From: Glycine soja
Lineage: Eukaryota; Streptophyta; Magnoliopsida; Fabales; Fabaceae
DNA: 64,000 bases
NCBI RefSeq assembly: GCF_004193775.1
Contig: NC_041002.1
Location: 8,636,817 to 8,700,816, forward strand
Reading direction: 5' to 3'
Position 1 is the first letter of the stretch; every line of letters begins with the position of its first letter. Of this stretch, positions 1 through 12,760 are shown in pieces. The notes under the pieces were generated by a model that worked only from the letters and a program-made list of their open reading frames with translations, searched no databases and was not told the DNA's origin. Position numbers and translations under genes: made by a program.

Positions 1-569
1 AACGACACAGTCTGAGAATTCTTTTGATTCTTCCCTTTTCCATAAACAAAAGATTTCAAAGAACTAACCGCCTGAGAACTTTGTCTTAACACATTGGAGG
101 GTACATCCTTTGTGGTACAAGTAGAGGGTACATCTACTTGGGTTGTTGACTGAGAACAAGAGAGGATACATCTCTTGTGGATCAGTTCTAGTGGAGGGTA
201 CACCCACTAGGTTGTTCAAAGAGAACAAGGGAGGGTACATCTCTTGTGAATCTTTGCTTCTAAAAGGATTTTTACAAGGTTGAAAAGAAATCTCAAGGAC
301 CGCAGGTCGCTTGGGGACTGGATGTAGGCACGTGTTGTTGTCGAACCACAATAAAACTCTTATGTGTTTGTCTCCTTCTTTCCTACTCTTTTAATTTCCG
401 CTGTGCACTTTAATTCTTGCTTTTACTTTTGGTTAAGTTTCTTTTCTATTCTTTATTTTCTTAACAACATAGTAAAAGCCTAAGAATGATAGATTTTTAA
501 TTAGTAAAGGTTCAGTAATAATTAATTCAAACTCCCTTCTTAATTATTTCGAGACCACTTGATCCAACA
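1..569 (-). mobile_element. Partial LTR, 5' end of the LTR, cut by the window edge
   Basis: Read on the minus strand, this begins TGTTGGATCAAGTGG at 569 and matches the first ~570 bases of the solo LTR at 38640-40257, which lies in the opposite orientation. It includes the same short repeated units (GAGGGTACATC type) at about 100-240. The rest of the LTR lies before base 1, so solo LTR versus full element cannot be decided. The open frame across 64-351 is only the translation of these LTR repeats. Confidence 0.8.
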
Positions 570-1157
570 CCACTAACATATTTATTTTGTTTAATTAATT
601 TTATAAATACTATTTTATATGTATTATTAGTCAAGAGTTAATTTTATTTGAAATATAAAAATTTATAAATTAAAATAAAATATTTAATATTTAATTATAT
701 TTAATGTTTAATTTTACATGTATTTATTTTTATTATAAAATATGTTTTAATATAAATTGATAAATTATTATATATAAAAATTTGTTCTTATTTTATTATA
801 ATTTAAAAAATGCATAAACTAATATATAGATTATTTTTACAAAATATTGTATGTACGTAAATTTAAAATAATACTTAAATAATATAAAAATTTAAAAATT
901 TATTACTTTTATAATTGAAATAATTTCTTTTATTATTTATTACATGTATACTATATTGTAATTAGGTGACGATATAAACTTTTTATATTATTAATGTATA
1001 ATTTTTTTCTCTGTTACTTATTTAATATATTTATATCTCAACGACCCACATTCAAAACCACCATAAAAAAAAATCACCATAGTTTTATTCCCATAAAAAA
1101 AAGTCATTTTTTAAAACGAAACATTCAAGTGAAGGAAAAAATTTAATGTCTTTTGAA

Positions 1158-1162
<5 letters not shown>

Positions 1163-1196
<34 letters not shown>
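1163..1196. repeat. (AT)n microsatellite
   Basis: Uninterrupted alternating AT dinucleotides, about 17 units. Confidence 0.95.
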
Positions 1197-1198
<2 letters not shown>

Positions 1199-2000
1199 TT
1201 TCTAATGATTTGAACATAAAACATTCCAATGATTGTTAATGAATCAAAATTGTAACTTGTATTCCTTCCTAAATCTGTTTTCTTTCAGGAATTCATTCCA
1301 GTGCTCATAAAAATATCTTTCATTATTAGTTTAATTAGTAGTGTTGATTTCAGTCATATCTTCTTCAGTTTTTCATGTTACACTTGGTATAATCATGAAT
1401 TCTTTAGACTAATAGTTCACATCACTGCATATACTTAGAGTCGGATAGATAACTTCAACTAAATATAAATCTTTCACTTTAATCTCGAAATATTTCCCAC
1501 CAACATAGTAAAACTTTAATCAACTACTGTCAACTAAATTATAAAATCTTAATAAATTTCTCTAACCAACACTATCCCAATATTTTTTTCCATCTTATCT
1601 TTGGAAATAACTCTGGTGGGAAGAATATCTTTTAATGGTTGATAAAAATGTTTAAGAAGTTTAACATATTCCTTCACCAAAACAAAATAATTTTGAATTA
1701 TAACACACATGAAAAAAAATCATTATATGAGTTATTAGTGGCGACCGTTGATGATCGTGATAGTAATTTTAATGGTAATCATGACAGTTGTGGCAAAGAG
1801 AATGATGATGATTATAATGATAATAAGTTTGAGATATTTTAGGATGTAAGATACTTGATTTTTTTTTATAAATCTTATAAAGATTTTATAATTAAATAAA
1901 ATTTTAATTTAAATTTAAAATATTTTAATCTTAATTTTTTATTTTAATCTAACAATTAATATTAATCATTGTCATTCTTACATAAGATAGTCAATATATG

Positions 2001-2004
<4 letters not shown>

Positions 2005-2051
<47 letters not shown>
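2005..2051. repeat. (AT)n microsatellite
   Basis: Uninterrupted alternating AT dinucleotides, about 23 units. Confidence 0.95.
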
Positions 2052-2054
<3 letters not shown>

Positions 2055-4139
2055 CTATATATATAATACTTACTCTATGGTGATTTCTGTTAGTTCAACA
2101 TAGCTTCATGTGAGGATCTCTTTTCTGAAGAGGCCATATACAATGAAACCTCCAAGTTTATTGCCAAGGGAGATGCACTTTCTCACCCTCTTATCAAGTT
2201 TCTTTAATTAAGATCCGATATGAAGCATAAGCAACCAAAGACACTTAAATATGATGTGTTAGGTATATGCCATAAAGAACATCATATGGCCATATGGGAA
2301 TTTAGTTTCCAATATTTTTGTTGGATATATGTTGATAATGTATAGTTTCCAAAATTCCTTTGGCAGATTTATCTAAAACATTAAGGCTTGTTTGGTGGTT
2401 AGAATATAATAGAATACGTGAAACTTATAATGGTAAGATATAATATAAATTATGTTCAAATGAAAAAAAATATTATTTTGTTAAAATTATATATAATTGT
2501 TAATTTTGTTTACAAATTATAAAAATTACATAAAAGAAAAGTATAAGCTCTCATAAAAATTTTATGGGTTAGATTGGATCAAATTTGTGCAATTCTATTA
2601 ATAGACTCGGCGCAAACCAACATGATCATAAACAAGTTGGGTCGGATTGGGTTAATCAGGTTTGAATATTTTTATTTTATTTTATAAAAATTAAAAAAAT
2701 TTAGAACAATAACTTATTTTTAGGTAAAGCTTTGTAAATATGTAATAACTAAATACACTTAAAAAGATCAAATTGTGACAATATTTAATTAATATAAATA
2801 ATATTTTAATGCTAATACAATATTTCTATTTTTGATGAAAATAAAATGTTATATTAGCATAAAAAATAGACAAAATCAAGACATGTAAATACAACAACTT
2901 AAAAAACAAAAAAAATCATGGACAGTATTAATTTACATATAATAATATATTTAATTATATGTTATGGGTTGGATCGGGTTAAAAAAATAAAACTCGTGTT
3001 ACCTAGACATTAATCAAGTTTGGACAGGTTGAGTTTGATTTAATCCAAACTCTGAAAACAACCAAATGAAAACAAATGGTTTTACATTACACACATATAT
3101 TCACAATTAACAAACATTTTTATTATAATTTTTATTAATTTTAGTATTTTCTTGAAAAAATATTTTTAGTTGTTAGACATAAAGTTATTGAAATATTTTA
3201 CAATCTACACAATTAAAAATGTCCATGAATAATTTTAGATAAATAAATAATTTTGTGAATTGCAAACAAAATTATCTAAAAATTACTCTATAAAATATAA
3301 ACTCAAAATTATACTCCAAAATATATGTACAAATAAAAAATATTATAAAAAATGTTTAAGTATTTATTCTTAGTAAAATAAATAGAAAATACTTAGTGTA
3401 TTAATATTAACTGGTATCATGTACTTGCATGTACATGTTTTATGATATTCATCTCCGTATCCATTAACAAATGTACAATGAAAATACATGTATAATTATA
3501 CTCATCTATGAGTACCCACTAATTAAAGATACTCATTTAGTATCTACTATGAATCTTATAAGCAAATATAATTGGATATGAATTTCTTTGTCATTTCTAA
3601 TTGTGCATATTATTTCTAACTAAATATGAAACAATTTACTATATAATTATTTTTCACAGTATTTTTAATTAATAACATTAATAAACATATTAACAAATAT
3701 TACATATTAAATTAATAATTATATTACTTGATTGAAATTTCAATTTATTAAAATAAGAATTTTTAAAAGTTATGAAAATTCAAAATTTACTATCAAATTT
3801 TTTATAGGTAATTTTTGTTGGAAGGCAAATAAAACTGAAAAGTAAAAGAGAGAGAGAAATCACATACAGAATAGATACAATGATAAAAATTATTTGGTTG
3901 AATTAAGTTTAAATTATTAAAGTGATAATTAATGTAATTTATTATAATAAATTTTGACTGAAAAATATAATAAATTTTAAAATTAAATATATTTAATGCA
4001 TCAATTGATTATCATCAAAACATCAATTTTTTAGTATTGGTTTTTTTTCATACATATCAAAAAAATATTTTTCGTTTAACATGGTTATCAATTCTTCAGG
4101 ATATTGCAATGTGCTAACAATTATTCTATATATATTTTT

Positions 4140-4400
4140 GGGTTAATTAAATTTTTAGTCTCTCAATTTTTTTATATTATAATTTTTGGTCGCTCTAAAT
4201 ATATTTGGTAACTTTTAGTTCTTCATTAATTTCTCATCATCATTTTTACTTCCTCTAAAACTTTTTGTCCATTTTTAGTCCCTCATTTATTTTTACTGCT
4301 CAAAAGTATTCCCAAATATAAAATAAGCAAGGGACTAAAAATTGACAAAATAAAGACTAATTTTGAGCAATAAAAATAGACAATTTTTTTTAGAAGGACT
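4140..4400. repeat. Imperfect inverted repeat, MITE-like
   Basis: The left arm has TTTTTAGTCCCTC and TTTTTACTGCTCAAAAG. The right arm has the complements GGGACTAAAAAT and TTTTGAGCAATAAAAAT. AT-rich, no coding capacity. Ends and target duplication are not resolved. Confidence 0.4.
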
Positions 4401-5945
4401 AAAGGTATTGACATATATATATATATATATAGTAGAATAGTAGATGATTATATCTTCTTTTGTCAACAACTCATTAAATGCACCTACTTTTATGGGAAAA
4501 CGAGTATAATCATTAATAGACTTCACAATTAATTAGGAGTAAAAAGAAAATTTAACAATAAAATAGTCTCATGTTTCTTATAATTATGATCATGAAAATG
4601 TTGCATTTTATTTCTTATATATAGGACCAGAGGTATTAGTTAGAACTTAGAAACTAATTCATTTTGAAGTATATCTACTAATTGTACTAGATCTTGTCAA
4701 TAATAACTAAAGGGGTGTAACTCAATTGTTCGAGCATGATGTGTGGGTCATTATTAATCTCTTGTAGCCTTTAATTTATATGGATAAAAGAAAGACATTG
4801 ATAACAACATTGGTTTTCAAGTGAAAAAGTACTTTTAAGGTAAAAGTAATTTTGTCAAATGATTAGGATCCTTACTTTTATTTTTATCCGATGGTCTCCA
4901 TTGAAATGCACATATAATATTTTTAACTTCAATCCAAATATGCACTAAATATCTAAATCAAGATTAGAAGTTCAAAATTCATTTTAGTCCTTAAAGAAAA
5001 CTAAAATTAAAACAAGGCTTGACCCATTTGATCCATGGCCCGGGCAAGTGAGAAATTTTGGGCTTGTAGTTAACCTACTCGATGAGTCGAGCAAACTCGT
5101 GACACACCTTTGTAGTTTGGGCATAAACTTGATACTACAGTAGTCATACTCGTAGTAGGTTTGTGGTATGTTTTGTTAATGTTATTTGACATTGAGAGTG
5201 TAAAGCAAAGCATCAAACATGACAATGGCAAGAGGTATCATTAGGAGGATGAGGAATACGGTTGGTGCTGTTCTTCTACTACGCCCTCCAACAACAACAA
5301 CAACAACAACTCATCCACACTCCTTCCATTGTTATAGAGATTATTTTTTTCCATCGAAATCCTACCTTTCTTCCTTCTCCTCTAATTTCCTCCGTTCCTT
5401 CTCTCACCATTTTCCAGGTTCCTTCTCTCCTTCCCTTTGTATTTTTATTGTAAAAAATAATCTTTATTGGCATATTAATGATGGGTTGGTTTCAATGAAG
5501 TAGTTGGTTTTCAAGCTATTAGGGAATTTGCCCATGTTTGTTTTGAGTTTAGAATAGTTACTTTGACTAGTCTCAGAGATGCTTAGGATATGGCTTTGCT
5601 TTTGGAGTTGTTTCGTACATGGTTTCTACTTCTATTAAGGAATGTCCTAAGTAGTTATGAAGAAACTGTAGAATGAAGCTTCTTTTCTTTCTTACTTTAA
5701 TGCCTTTTTGCATCCTCATCTATTCTCTCTACTTAAATTTCTTGCCTTTGATATTTACTAGCAACTCACTGACTAAGATCCTATAGTAACACTTGTCATT
5801 GTTGCGATTAGTTGCTGCCTTGCTTCTGTTTTGTTTCACAAGATCATTTTTTTGACAAATTTTCACAAGATTAAATATCTTTACTAGGTGCTTATTAATT
5901 CTTCTATAGAGGTTATGTGAAGTTATAGTTCTTTATTTTAGGTGT

Positions 5946-7641
5946 CACTACTAGAAATCAGTATTTTTACATCGATTATTAAGGACTTTCAACATCGGTT
6001 ATTAACCGGTGTTGAAACTACCGACGTTAAAAATATCAACGTTAACATCGGTTTTTTAAAAATCGATGTTTTTATAGAAACTGATATTGTTTTCTTCTCA
6101 CCAACATCAATTTTTAGAAAAACCGACGTTGTTATATTATATATGTATATGATTTTAAAATTTCACAGATAAATGAGAGCTTAATCACTCACCAAACTGC
6201 TGCAAGTCACTTTGTACTCACTCAACAGGACTTTAAAAGTGACTAAGTTAGGAACTTGGTGGTACAAGGAGTGCCATTTAGGATAAGCTTTTGGTTCAGA
6301 ACTGCTTTTGAGGATGGTGAGGAAGGAAACACTCTGTCCAAAATGGGTCATGATCACTTGATGATTTGTAGTGAGTCCATAGAAATGTCTAAGTTCTGTC
6401 CATCCAGCCAGTAGAGTTGGGTTTACCAGATCTCGGTTAGCAGATGCCAAGTATGCTCTAGTTCATCCTTCCATCTTATAACAAAGGACATACTAACTTC
6501 ACCATAAAGCTACATTTAACAAGCAAACTAATATAAGCAAATGTATTATATCATGTCATGTTTATTTGAGAATAATGTTGAAATTTCTAACCTGATCCAT
6601 AATATGAACTGTGTTAAACATTTACTCTGTTTTTTTTTTGTTAATCTTCATCATTGTCTTAGCCATTTCCTTCTAGTTATGTTGATCTTCATTCATTGTT
6701 TCTAAACTCCATTTATAATATTAAAGTTACTATTAAAAATAAATATGCAAGCCTACCTAGTAGTAGTAAAGCAAGACATATGAGTTTTGTTTAGTACATG
6801 CCATGGAGTTGAAAGACAGAGTGCATATACCCATTTTTGAAAACCAAGAATGATATTCCTATTTTGAAAAAATTGGGGGCCTAAGGCTGTGACATAATTC
6901 TCACACCAGAACTAAGTCCCATTAACACAAAGTCCCATTATTAGTATTTGTATATCCATAAAATAACACATGTTTTCAACAACATACACAGAAACAAACA
7001 TTTTCATGTCAGTAACATGCACATTAACAAGAAGCAATATGCACATCAAAACGAGAACTGAAAATCATCAAAACCAAGAACGAGTTCTAGCTTCTCGCTT
7101 ACCATCACCATCAAAACCAAACCTAGAAACAAGCATTTATAGAAGACTAACCTTTCGTGACCAAGAACGAGAATAAGAATGAGTAGAGTTGTGAGTGAGA
7201 GCGAGAGTGATAACGAGAAGGAGATCGCGAGAGTGAGAACGAGAGTCAGAGATGATAGCAAGAGCGAGAGCGAGAACAGTGTGGCCACATCGCCGAAGAG
7301 AGTGCGTGAGAGTAATAGTGAGAACGAGAGCGTGAGAGTGAGATGATTTAGAATGAGCTCGAGAATAGGAAGAGACAAATTTAATTTAACTAACACAATG
7401 TCGATTTTCCAAAAAGCCGATGTTAACATAATTTTGTTAACGTCGATTGTTTTGGAAAAATCGATATTGACTGTTTGTCAAAAATCGATGTTAACAAACT
7501 CATGTTAACATCGATTTTTCCAAAAATCGACGTTAACGAACTCGTGTTATTTATGAATATGCCACCGCATTTTTGTTAACATCAATTTTTTAAAAAACCG
7601 ATGTTAACATAGCGATGTTATGTCCATTCTTTCTATTAGTG
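5946..7641. mobile_element. Non-autonomous CACTA transposon in intron 1, TSD TGT
   Basis: The left end is CACTACTAGAAAT and the right end is TTTCTATTAGTG, an imperfect inverted pair. Both are flanked by the 3-bp duplication TGT (5943-5945 and 7642-7644), as expected of CACTA elements. Subterminal regions carry many copies of AACATCGRTTTTT in both orientations (5970-6130 and 7390-7620). No transposase is visible inside. The interior contains a purine-rich GAGAR tract at about 7170-7345 and one host-like open stretch at 6181-6450. Confidence 0.9.
6181..6450 (-). CDS. Host-like coding fragment inside the CACTA element, unassigned (possibly B3-type)
   Basis: About 89 residues, open, rich in aromatic and hydrophobic residues (GWTELRHFYGL, QVIMTHFGQSV, PKWHSLYHQVPN). 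The composition looks like real protein, unlike the AT-rich flanks. The order GW...LRHFYGL...QVIMTHFG loosely resembles a plant B3 DNA-binding fold, but that is a guess. It is probably a captured exon or part of an element gene; no start or splice context was established. Confidence 0.3.
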   Translation of the reverse strand: MASANRDLVNPTLLAGWTELRHFYGLTTNHQVIMTHFGQSVSFLTILKSSSEPKAYPKWHSLYHQVPNLVTFKVLLSEYKVTCSSLVSD

Positions 7642-8165
7642 TGTTTTTATGAAACTATTATCTTAAAGATTTAAGTATGTTGAATTTACAGATGAGACAA
7701 CAAATGAAGTTGCAACCATAAATGGATGGGAAGAGGAAGATGAGGCTGAGCCCAAGGTACCGTGTCTTTGACTCAAAGGTTATTGTTGCTTTAATGTAGA
7801 GATCTTCATTTTGGTTATATAATGGATATTATTACTCGTGGACTAAATTTGGTGTTGCCTTTGTGTGTAGATTGGTGATGAGGGCGATGGTGGTGGAGTT
7901 GCCTTGCAACATGTCCCTTAGGGTCAACAAGCTCTCTCTATTGCCGAGGAGGTGCTTATGTAGCTTAGTGAGGACATCAAACTATTTGCTTTCAAGAAAC
8001 TCCTCGTGGATATGTTTATGTGAGACTGGACAAATTAACTCATGAATAAGGCTTCAACTTGTATAATATGCAACATTCGAAGAACATGCTTACATTTTGT
8101 TAATTATTTTATCTTGGAATTTGGGGTTAGGGAATCAACCCAACAAAACTGTTTGGCTTAGTGAG

Positions 8166-9454
8166 TGATAACTGCTAAATAATTGTGAATTAATAGTGGT
8201 TAATTAGTCAAATTTTGGCCTAGAATTAATTATTTAGCAGTTATTTATAATTAAAAGTTGAGAAATTAATTAAGTTAAATTTCTGGTTGCAGATACGAAA
8301 AATGAGGTTACATTAAGCAAAAAGGGCAAAAAAAATGAAGAGAAAGAAAGAGTTCTGAAGCAGGCCCAGCCTAATACTCGCGCTAAGCGAGTAAAGAAGG
8401 CAGGCGCTAAGCGAAGCGTTAAGCTCGAAGATGCAGAATCCGTTACGCGCGCTAAGCCCAGCTATGCGCTGAGCGCGTGATCCAACAGTAGCACAGGCTA
8501 AGCTTGCAGGTCGCGCTGAGCGCGACTATGAAGGCCCAAAGCCCACTTCAGCAACTATAAATAGAGAGCCAGTCCCAAGGAATCAACACATCTCGCCTCA
8601 GAGCATTGTTCTCAGCACTCCAAGCCTGAGCTCTCCCTTCTTTCTTTATATTCTTTGTTTTGATTGTCCCTATTCTTTCTTTCACCCCCAGTTGTAAGCC
8701 CTCAATGGCCATGAGTGGCTAATCCCCTAGCTAGGGCCTGACAGGCTTAAAAAGCCAATGATGTACGGTGTGCTTCAAGAATTATCAATGCAAAGGGAAT
8801 TTATTCCAGGTTTTTCTATTCTAATTCTTTTCTTGTTATCTTGCATTTGCTCTTAAATTTCTTTTGGGTTTTATTCGCTCGGAAGAAGGTATTTCCTAAT
8901 AAGGATTTAAGATTTAATGCATGCATTAGTTTTAGGGGTTATACACTTGGAAAAGGGTAACACCTAATAGAACATCTTAAGAAAAGAATCCTTGGGTTAG
9001 CATTGCTAGGCATAGAATGATAACTCACAACCCATGCATTTAGCAACATCTAGAACTTAACCTTAATGCATTTTAATTATTGAATCTTCGCAAAGGCATT
9101 TGGGAGATAGGTAGTTAAAATAGGCTTGTCAACGTGAGGCTTCAGGGACAAGTAAAATTTATAGATGTGGGTAGAACTAATACCAGTGCATTGGTAATAA
9201 ATATCATATTTACATGCATCGTAGACCAATTGGGTTTGTCCGGTCTTGGCATCTTTATTAATTGTCTTTCCTTTTAAGCTATTTGATTTGGTAATCGCCA
9301 CCTATTTCTGCATTTATTCCTGTTTTTATTTTACTCATACTTACAAATTGAGAAGTATTCGATAAAGTGCAATAAAATCCATGCGGAAACGATACTCGGA
9401 CTTCCGAGTTTTACTACTTAAGAGCGATTTGGTGCACTTGCCAAAGTCTCAACA
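8166..9454 (+). mobile_element. Solo LTR with CGCTAAGCG motifs, TSD GTGAG
   Basis: Starts TGATAACTGC and ends TCTCAACA, with perfect 5-bp duplications GTGAG at 8161-8165 and 9455-9459. No PBS or internal region follows, so this is a solo LTR left by recombination between two LTRs. It is GC-richer than its surroundings at 8360-8540, with repeated (C)GCTAAGCG / GCGCTGAGCGCG palindrome-like units, and has a TATA box at 8556-8563. It starts 120 bp after the lost splice donor of the RimP-like gene. Confidence 0.9.
8556..8563 (+). promoter_or_regulatory. TATA box of the solo LTR
   Basis: TATAAATA in the expected U3 region, followed by GAGAGCC. It points downstream into intron 3, so it could in principle start transcription toward exons 4-5. 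Confidence 0.5.
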
Positions 9455-9459
9455 GTGAG

Positions 9460-10266
9460 AATTGTCTAAGCTTTAAAAACTCTATTTAACTATTTAAGGC
9501 ATAGCTCTAGGCTGCAAGTAAAGGGGCTAGGAGTTACGAAAATTAAGGGGATATTCAACAAGCCCCTCAGCCAAGGGTTATGGACCTAGAACATGTCAAT
9601 GTAGGTGGCCCAACGATGAATTTAGGATAGACTCTAATATTATTTTGAAATTTGAGCTTAAGTCATACTTAACCCCACAAAATCGGCTTGTAAGATGAAG
9701 ATTGCCCAAGCTTTATAAGGTCTATTTTAGTTAATAGGCAACGTGGGACTAGACACACTCCCTCGAGACCACAATTAAGGCATCCTTTTAAGAGACCGCA
9801 ATTAAGGTGGGCTAAAGGTGATCACAATTAAGGCAGCCTTCGAACACTTATTTGGAAGGGGAGGGGGGGTTCCAAATAGACTAACCAAGGTTGTCAAAAC
9901 TTGAGACAAGTAGTCTACATAAGCTTCCATAGACTCAACTCATAAATTTGTAAGGATTTACTAATTATAAAAATAATATTAAGAAACCTATTAATGTCAC
10001 ATAAGCATAACATAATACTCTTGACATAATTATTGGGAAAAACCCAAGAAGTCGTAAATCAGTTAGAGACAGTGTCAAGATAGAGTATATAAGTAGAGGA
10101 AAACCCTTATCTTATTAGCTAGTTTTAAGGTTGAGTTAGGATTAAATCCACATTCTAATATGATATCAAAGTCTATCCTAGATCCATTAAATGGACCACC
10201 TATCATGTTATCTATGCACCAAACCTAAAAGTGTTGCGCGTAAAGAGATGTATAGGGAGGTGGGAC
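9460..10266. other. Degenerate LTR-like repeats, no gene
   Basis: Contains two related motifs (GTCTAAGCTTTAAAAACTC near 9466 and GCCCAAGCTTTATAAGGTC near 9702) and a stretch at 10080-10180 (AGAGTATATAAGTAGAGG) that recurs diverged at 11513-11590. These resemble worn LTR fragments; no coding sequence seen. Confidence 0.45.
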
Positions 10267-11472
10267 AATTATCTTTGATTTAGAGTAAACAAAATATCAT
10301 ATATTTATGTACAATTGATGTAATTATCCTATATAAACGTGCATCCATTGTGTACTTTGATATATGGTTTTCACTCAATTTCCCTTTATTTCTTTTATTT
10401 TAACATGGTACTAGAGCCTAACTTAACTGAGGGATTTATGAAAAAATCGTGTCTCACCAGATCCTTTTGCTCACTACCCTTCTTCTTTCATTTTTTTCAG
10501 TTTGCAGTGGACCTTTCTGCTCGTTGTCCTTTTTCTGACGACCCTTTCTTCTTCTCTAGCAACTTTTTCCATCTGTTTCAATTTTTCCAACTATTTTTTT
10601 GGTCGTCATCGTCGTCGTCACTGTTCTGGTGATGTTTCCAGCCTATGACTCCACCATTTGATGCCCTTCTCGCCGATCTCCCATATCTGCAAATTGTGTC
10701 TTCATTGGAGTTACCACACCCCCCTATGTGCCACTCCTCTGATATGCAAAACAACACACTTCTTTAGCATATGGCACACCATCTTGGGTTGTGCTTCTAT
10801 TGTCGAAGTAGCCCTTTTTGTGGGAGCATAACCTCATAATTTTGCTTTTGTCTTTGGTCACGCTATGTCCCAAGTGAACTAGTCCTGACGACTTTGTCCC
10901 ATATGCATTGGTCTCTTTTCCAGTTTAAATAATTTTGGGTCTCCAGTATTGGTTTGAAGCTTCAAAATCTTGGTTTTAAGAAAGTCGAAACTTGCTTCGT
11001 TTGCCATGAATTTTTCTTAGGCTCATTAGTAATCCAATTCTCTAACAATTTTATCTCTCTAGCAGTATTCCCTGACTTCATCAAGATTCCTTAGTTGTCT
11101 TCAAAATATTGTCTGAAGCTTCCATATGTTAGTTTTAAGAAAGTCAGAACTTGCTTTGAATTTTCTATCTACAAAATATTGTTTTTTAGTGGAGCTCATT
11201 TTTTTTATCTTTTTGTTGGAAACAAATTATTTTCTCGTAACAAGCTGAGAGTTTAGTAAGCTTCAGCTTGAGGGGAAATGTTGAAAATCAAAATTAACAT
11301 TTTGATTCTATTAATAATTGTAGTTTATATGAACATTATCTTTGATTTAGAGGAAACAAAATATCCTCTATTTATGTACAATTAATGTTAGCATCCTATA
11401 TAAACATGCATCTGCTGTGTACTCTAACATACAGTTTTCACTAAATTTCCTTCTATTTATCCTATTTTAACA
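10267..11472 (+). mobile_element. TRIM-like small non-autonomous LTR retrotransposon
   Basis: Two related direct repeats bracket about 870 bp: 10267-10405 (5'-truncated) and 11279-11472 (194 bp, TGTTGAAAATC...TTTTAACA). Straight after the first repeat is TGGTACTAGAGCC (10406-10418), close to the initiator-Met PBS. The second repeat is preceded by the purine run GCTTGAGGGGAAA, a polypurine tract. The interior has no gag or pol. The open stretch 10339-10632 is pyrimidine-rich and probably not a protein. Confidence 0.65.
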
Positions 11473-12438
11473 AGAAAAACTCAAGTTCCACATATGCTAG
11501 AGATAGTGACAAGTTAGAGTATATAAGTGGAGCACAACCCTTACTCTATGAGTTAGCTTTTGGGTTGGTTTATGTCGAAACCCACATTCTAAGAATAATA
11601 ATAGTTCAACATTTCAAATAATAAAGAAAAAAAGTAACAAAACACAATAATATAGTGTGATAGTACATTAGTACTAAATAGGACAACTACATAAATGACC
11701 AAGTCATACATAAATTCATAAACACATAAGTTCCTATGTGAATACATTTTAAAAAGGAGTTAATTTTTTCAAATCATTTGAATCATAGTGAAACTCTAAC
11801 ATTGTGAATGTTTTATTTTTATTTCAGGGGGAGGGGGCAAAATTACATTTGATTTCAAACTTGCTAACCCACTTCTTGACTTGAGTTTATCCACAAATGA
11901 GTTTGACAACGACTTAACTGGTTTTCTCTATCTAGAATCATAGAGTTGTAAAAGTCTACTAGTTACCTTGAGAACTAATGGCGTGTAACTATTCAAATGA
12001 TGTAACCCCTTGGAAGGGAAGAACATAGCATCTAAAGGAGGCTAGTGAGGGCAAGACTAATTGCTGAAGGGTCCCAAGAGATTACAGGCAACTTTAGCTG
12101 AATGAGTGAATGGCTAGGGGGATACTAGCCTGACCCTAGTCAAACTATAAATGCCAATATTCTTGCAACTGTTGGTTGCCTTTACCCTCTGAAATATGGG
12201 GGGCCTGCAGAAAACATAATTTGTTCTTTATGTCTTGTATGTCATTGTCTCTGTGAAAGTTGTTAGTTCCTTTTTGAAATACTGCAGAGACACAAAAAAG
12301 GGGGAAAATTTCTAATATACAATCCTTCTATTTAGTGTAAAACTTTCGTAAAGAAAATAGATTAATAAGGAAGAAATGAATCCTTACTAATCATTTTCCT
12401 TTAATTGGGATTTGAATTAAAAATCTGTCACACATTTT

Positions 12439-12760
12439 TTACACTCCCATTAAACTTGGATGGTTATATCCAAGTTGTAAATGATAGCACCGAGTTTTGT
12501 TGTCAGAAAACCTTTGGTAAACAAGTCTGCCACTCTGCAGTCTGTTGACTCTTTTCTTTTGTAGGAACATAACTATATAAGTCATGCTGATGATTACATC
12601 CAATAATGCATTCTTAATGTCAAGCTGTTGTAGCCAATTCAAATTGGTTGCTAAAGATAAGAGTACCTTAATTTTATTCAGCTTTGCTACAAATGCAAAT
12701 GTCTCTGACTCTGTATAGTCAAGTCATTGGTTTGTGTATACCCCCTTGCAATTCCCATAT
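12439..12760 (-). pseudogene. Copia reverse transcriptase fragment
   Basis: The minus strand reads a diverged Copia RT core: GVYTNQ.LDYTE, FVAKLNKIKVLL, then LNWLQQLDIKNALL, which corresponds to the family's QLDVKNAFL segment containing the first catalytic Asp. Stops and frameshifts break it, and no LTRs were recognised around it. An old fragment in intron 3. Confidence 0.65.

Larger units (their letters stand above)
570..5218. other. AT-rich intergenic region, no convincing gene
   Basis: Stops are dense in all frames. It holds two long AT microsatellites, a stretch with GGGTTGGATCGGGTT-type repeats at about 2560-3060, and an imperfect inverted repeat at 4140-4400. A short GAT-rich open stretch at 1639-1842 resembles the low-complexity repeat near 46310-46780 and is probably not a gene. 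A short open stretch near 2110-2200 has gene-like codons but could not be assigned. Confidence 0.6.

Noticed and set aside
64..351. 95-codon open frame
   Set aside because: Translation of short LTR repeats; the same peptide appears from the related LTR at 38907-39146.
1639..1842. 67-codon frame as a small gene
   Set aside because: Asp/Asn-rich tail comes from GAT repeats also seen near 46440; no other support.
5279..5473. Frames overlapping exon 1, on both strands
   Set aside because: Shadows of the exon 1 reading, which is supported by splice phase and family match downstream.
7046..7429. 127-codon Leu/Ser-rich frame
   Set aside because: Complement of a GAGAR purine tract inside the CACTA element; composition follows the repeat.
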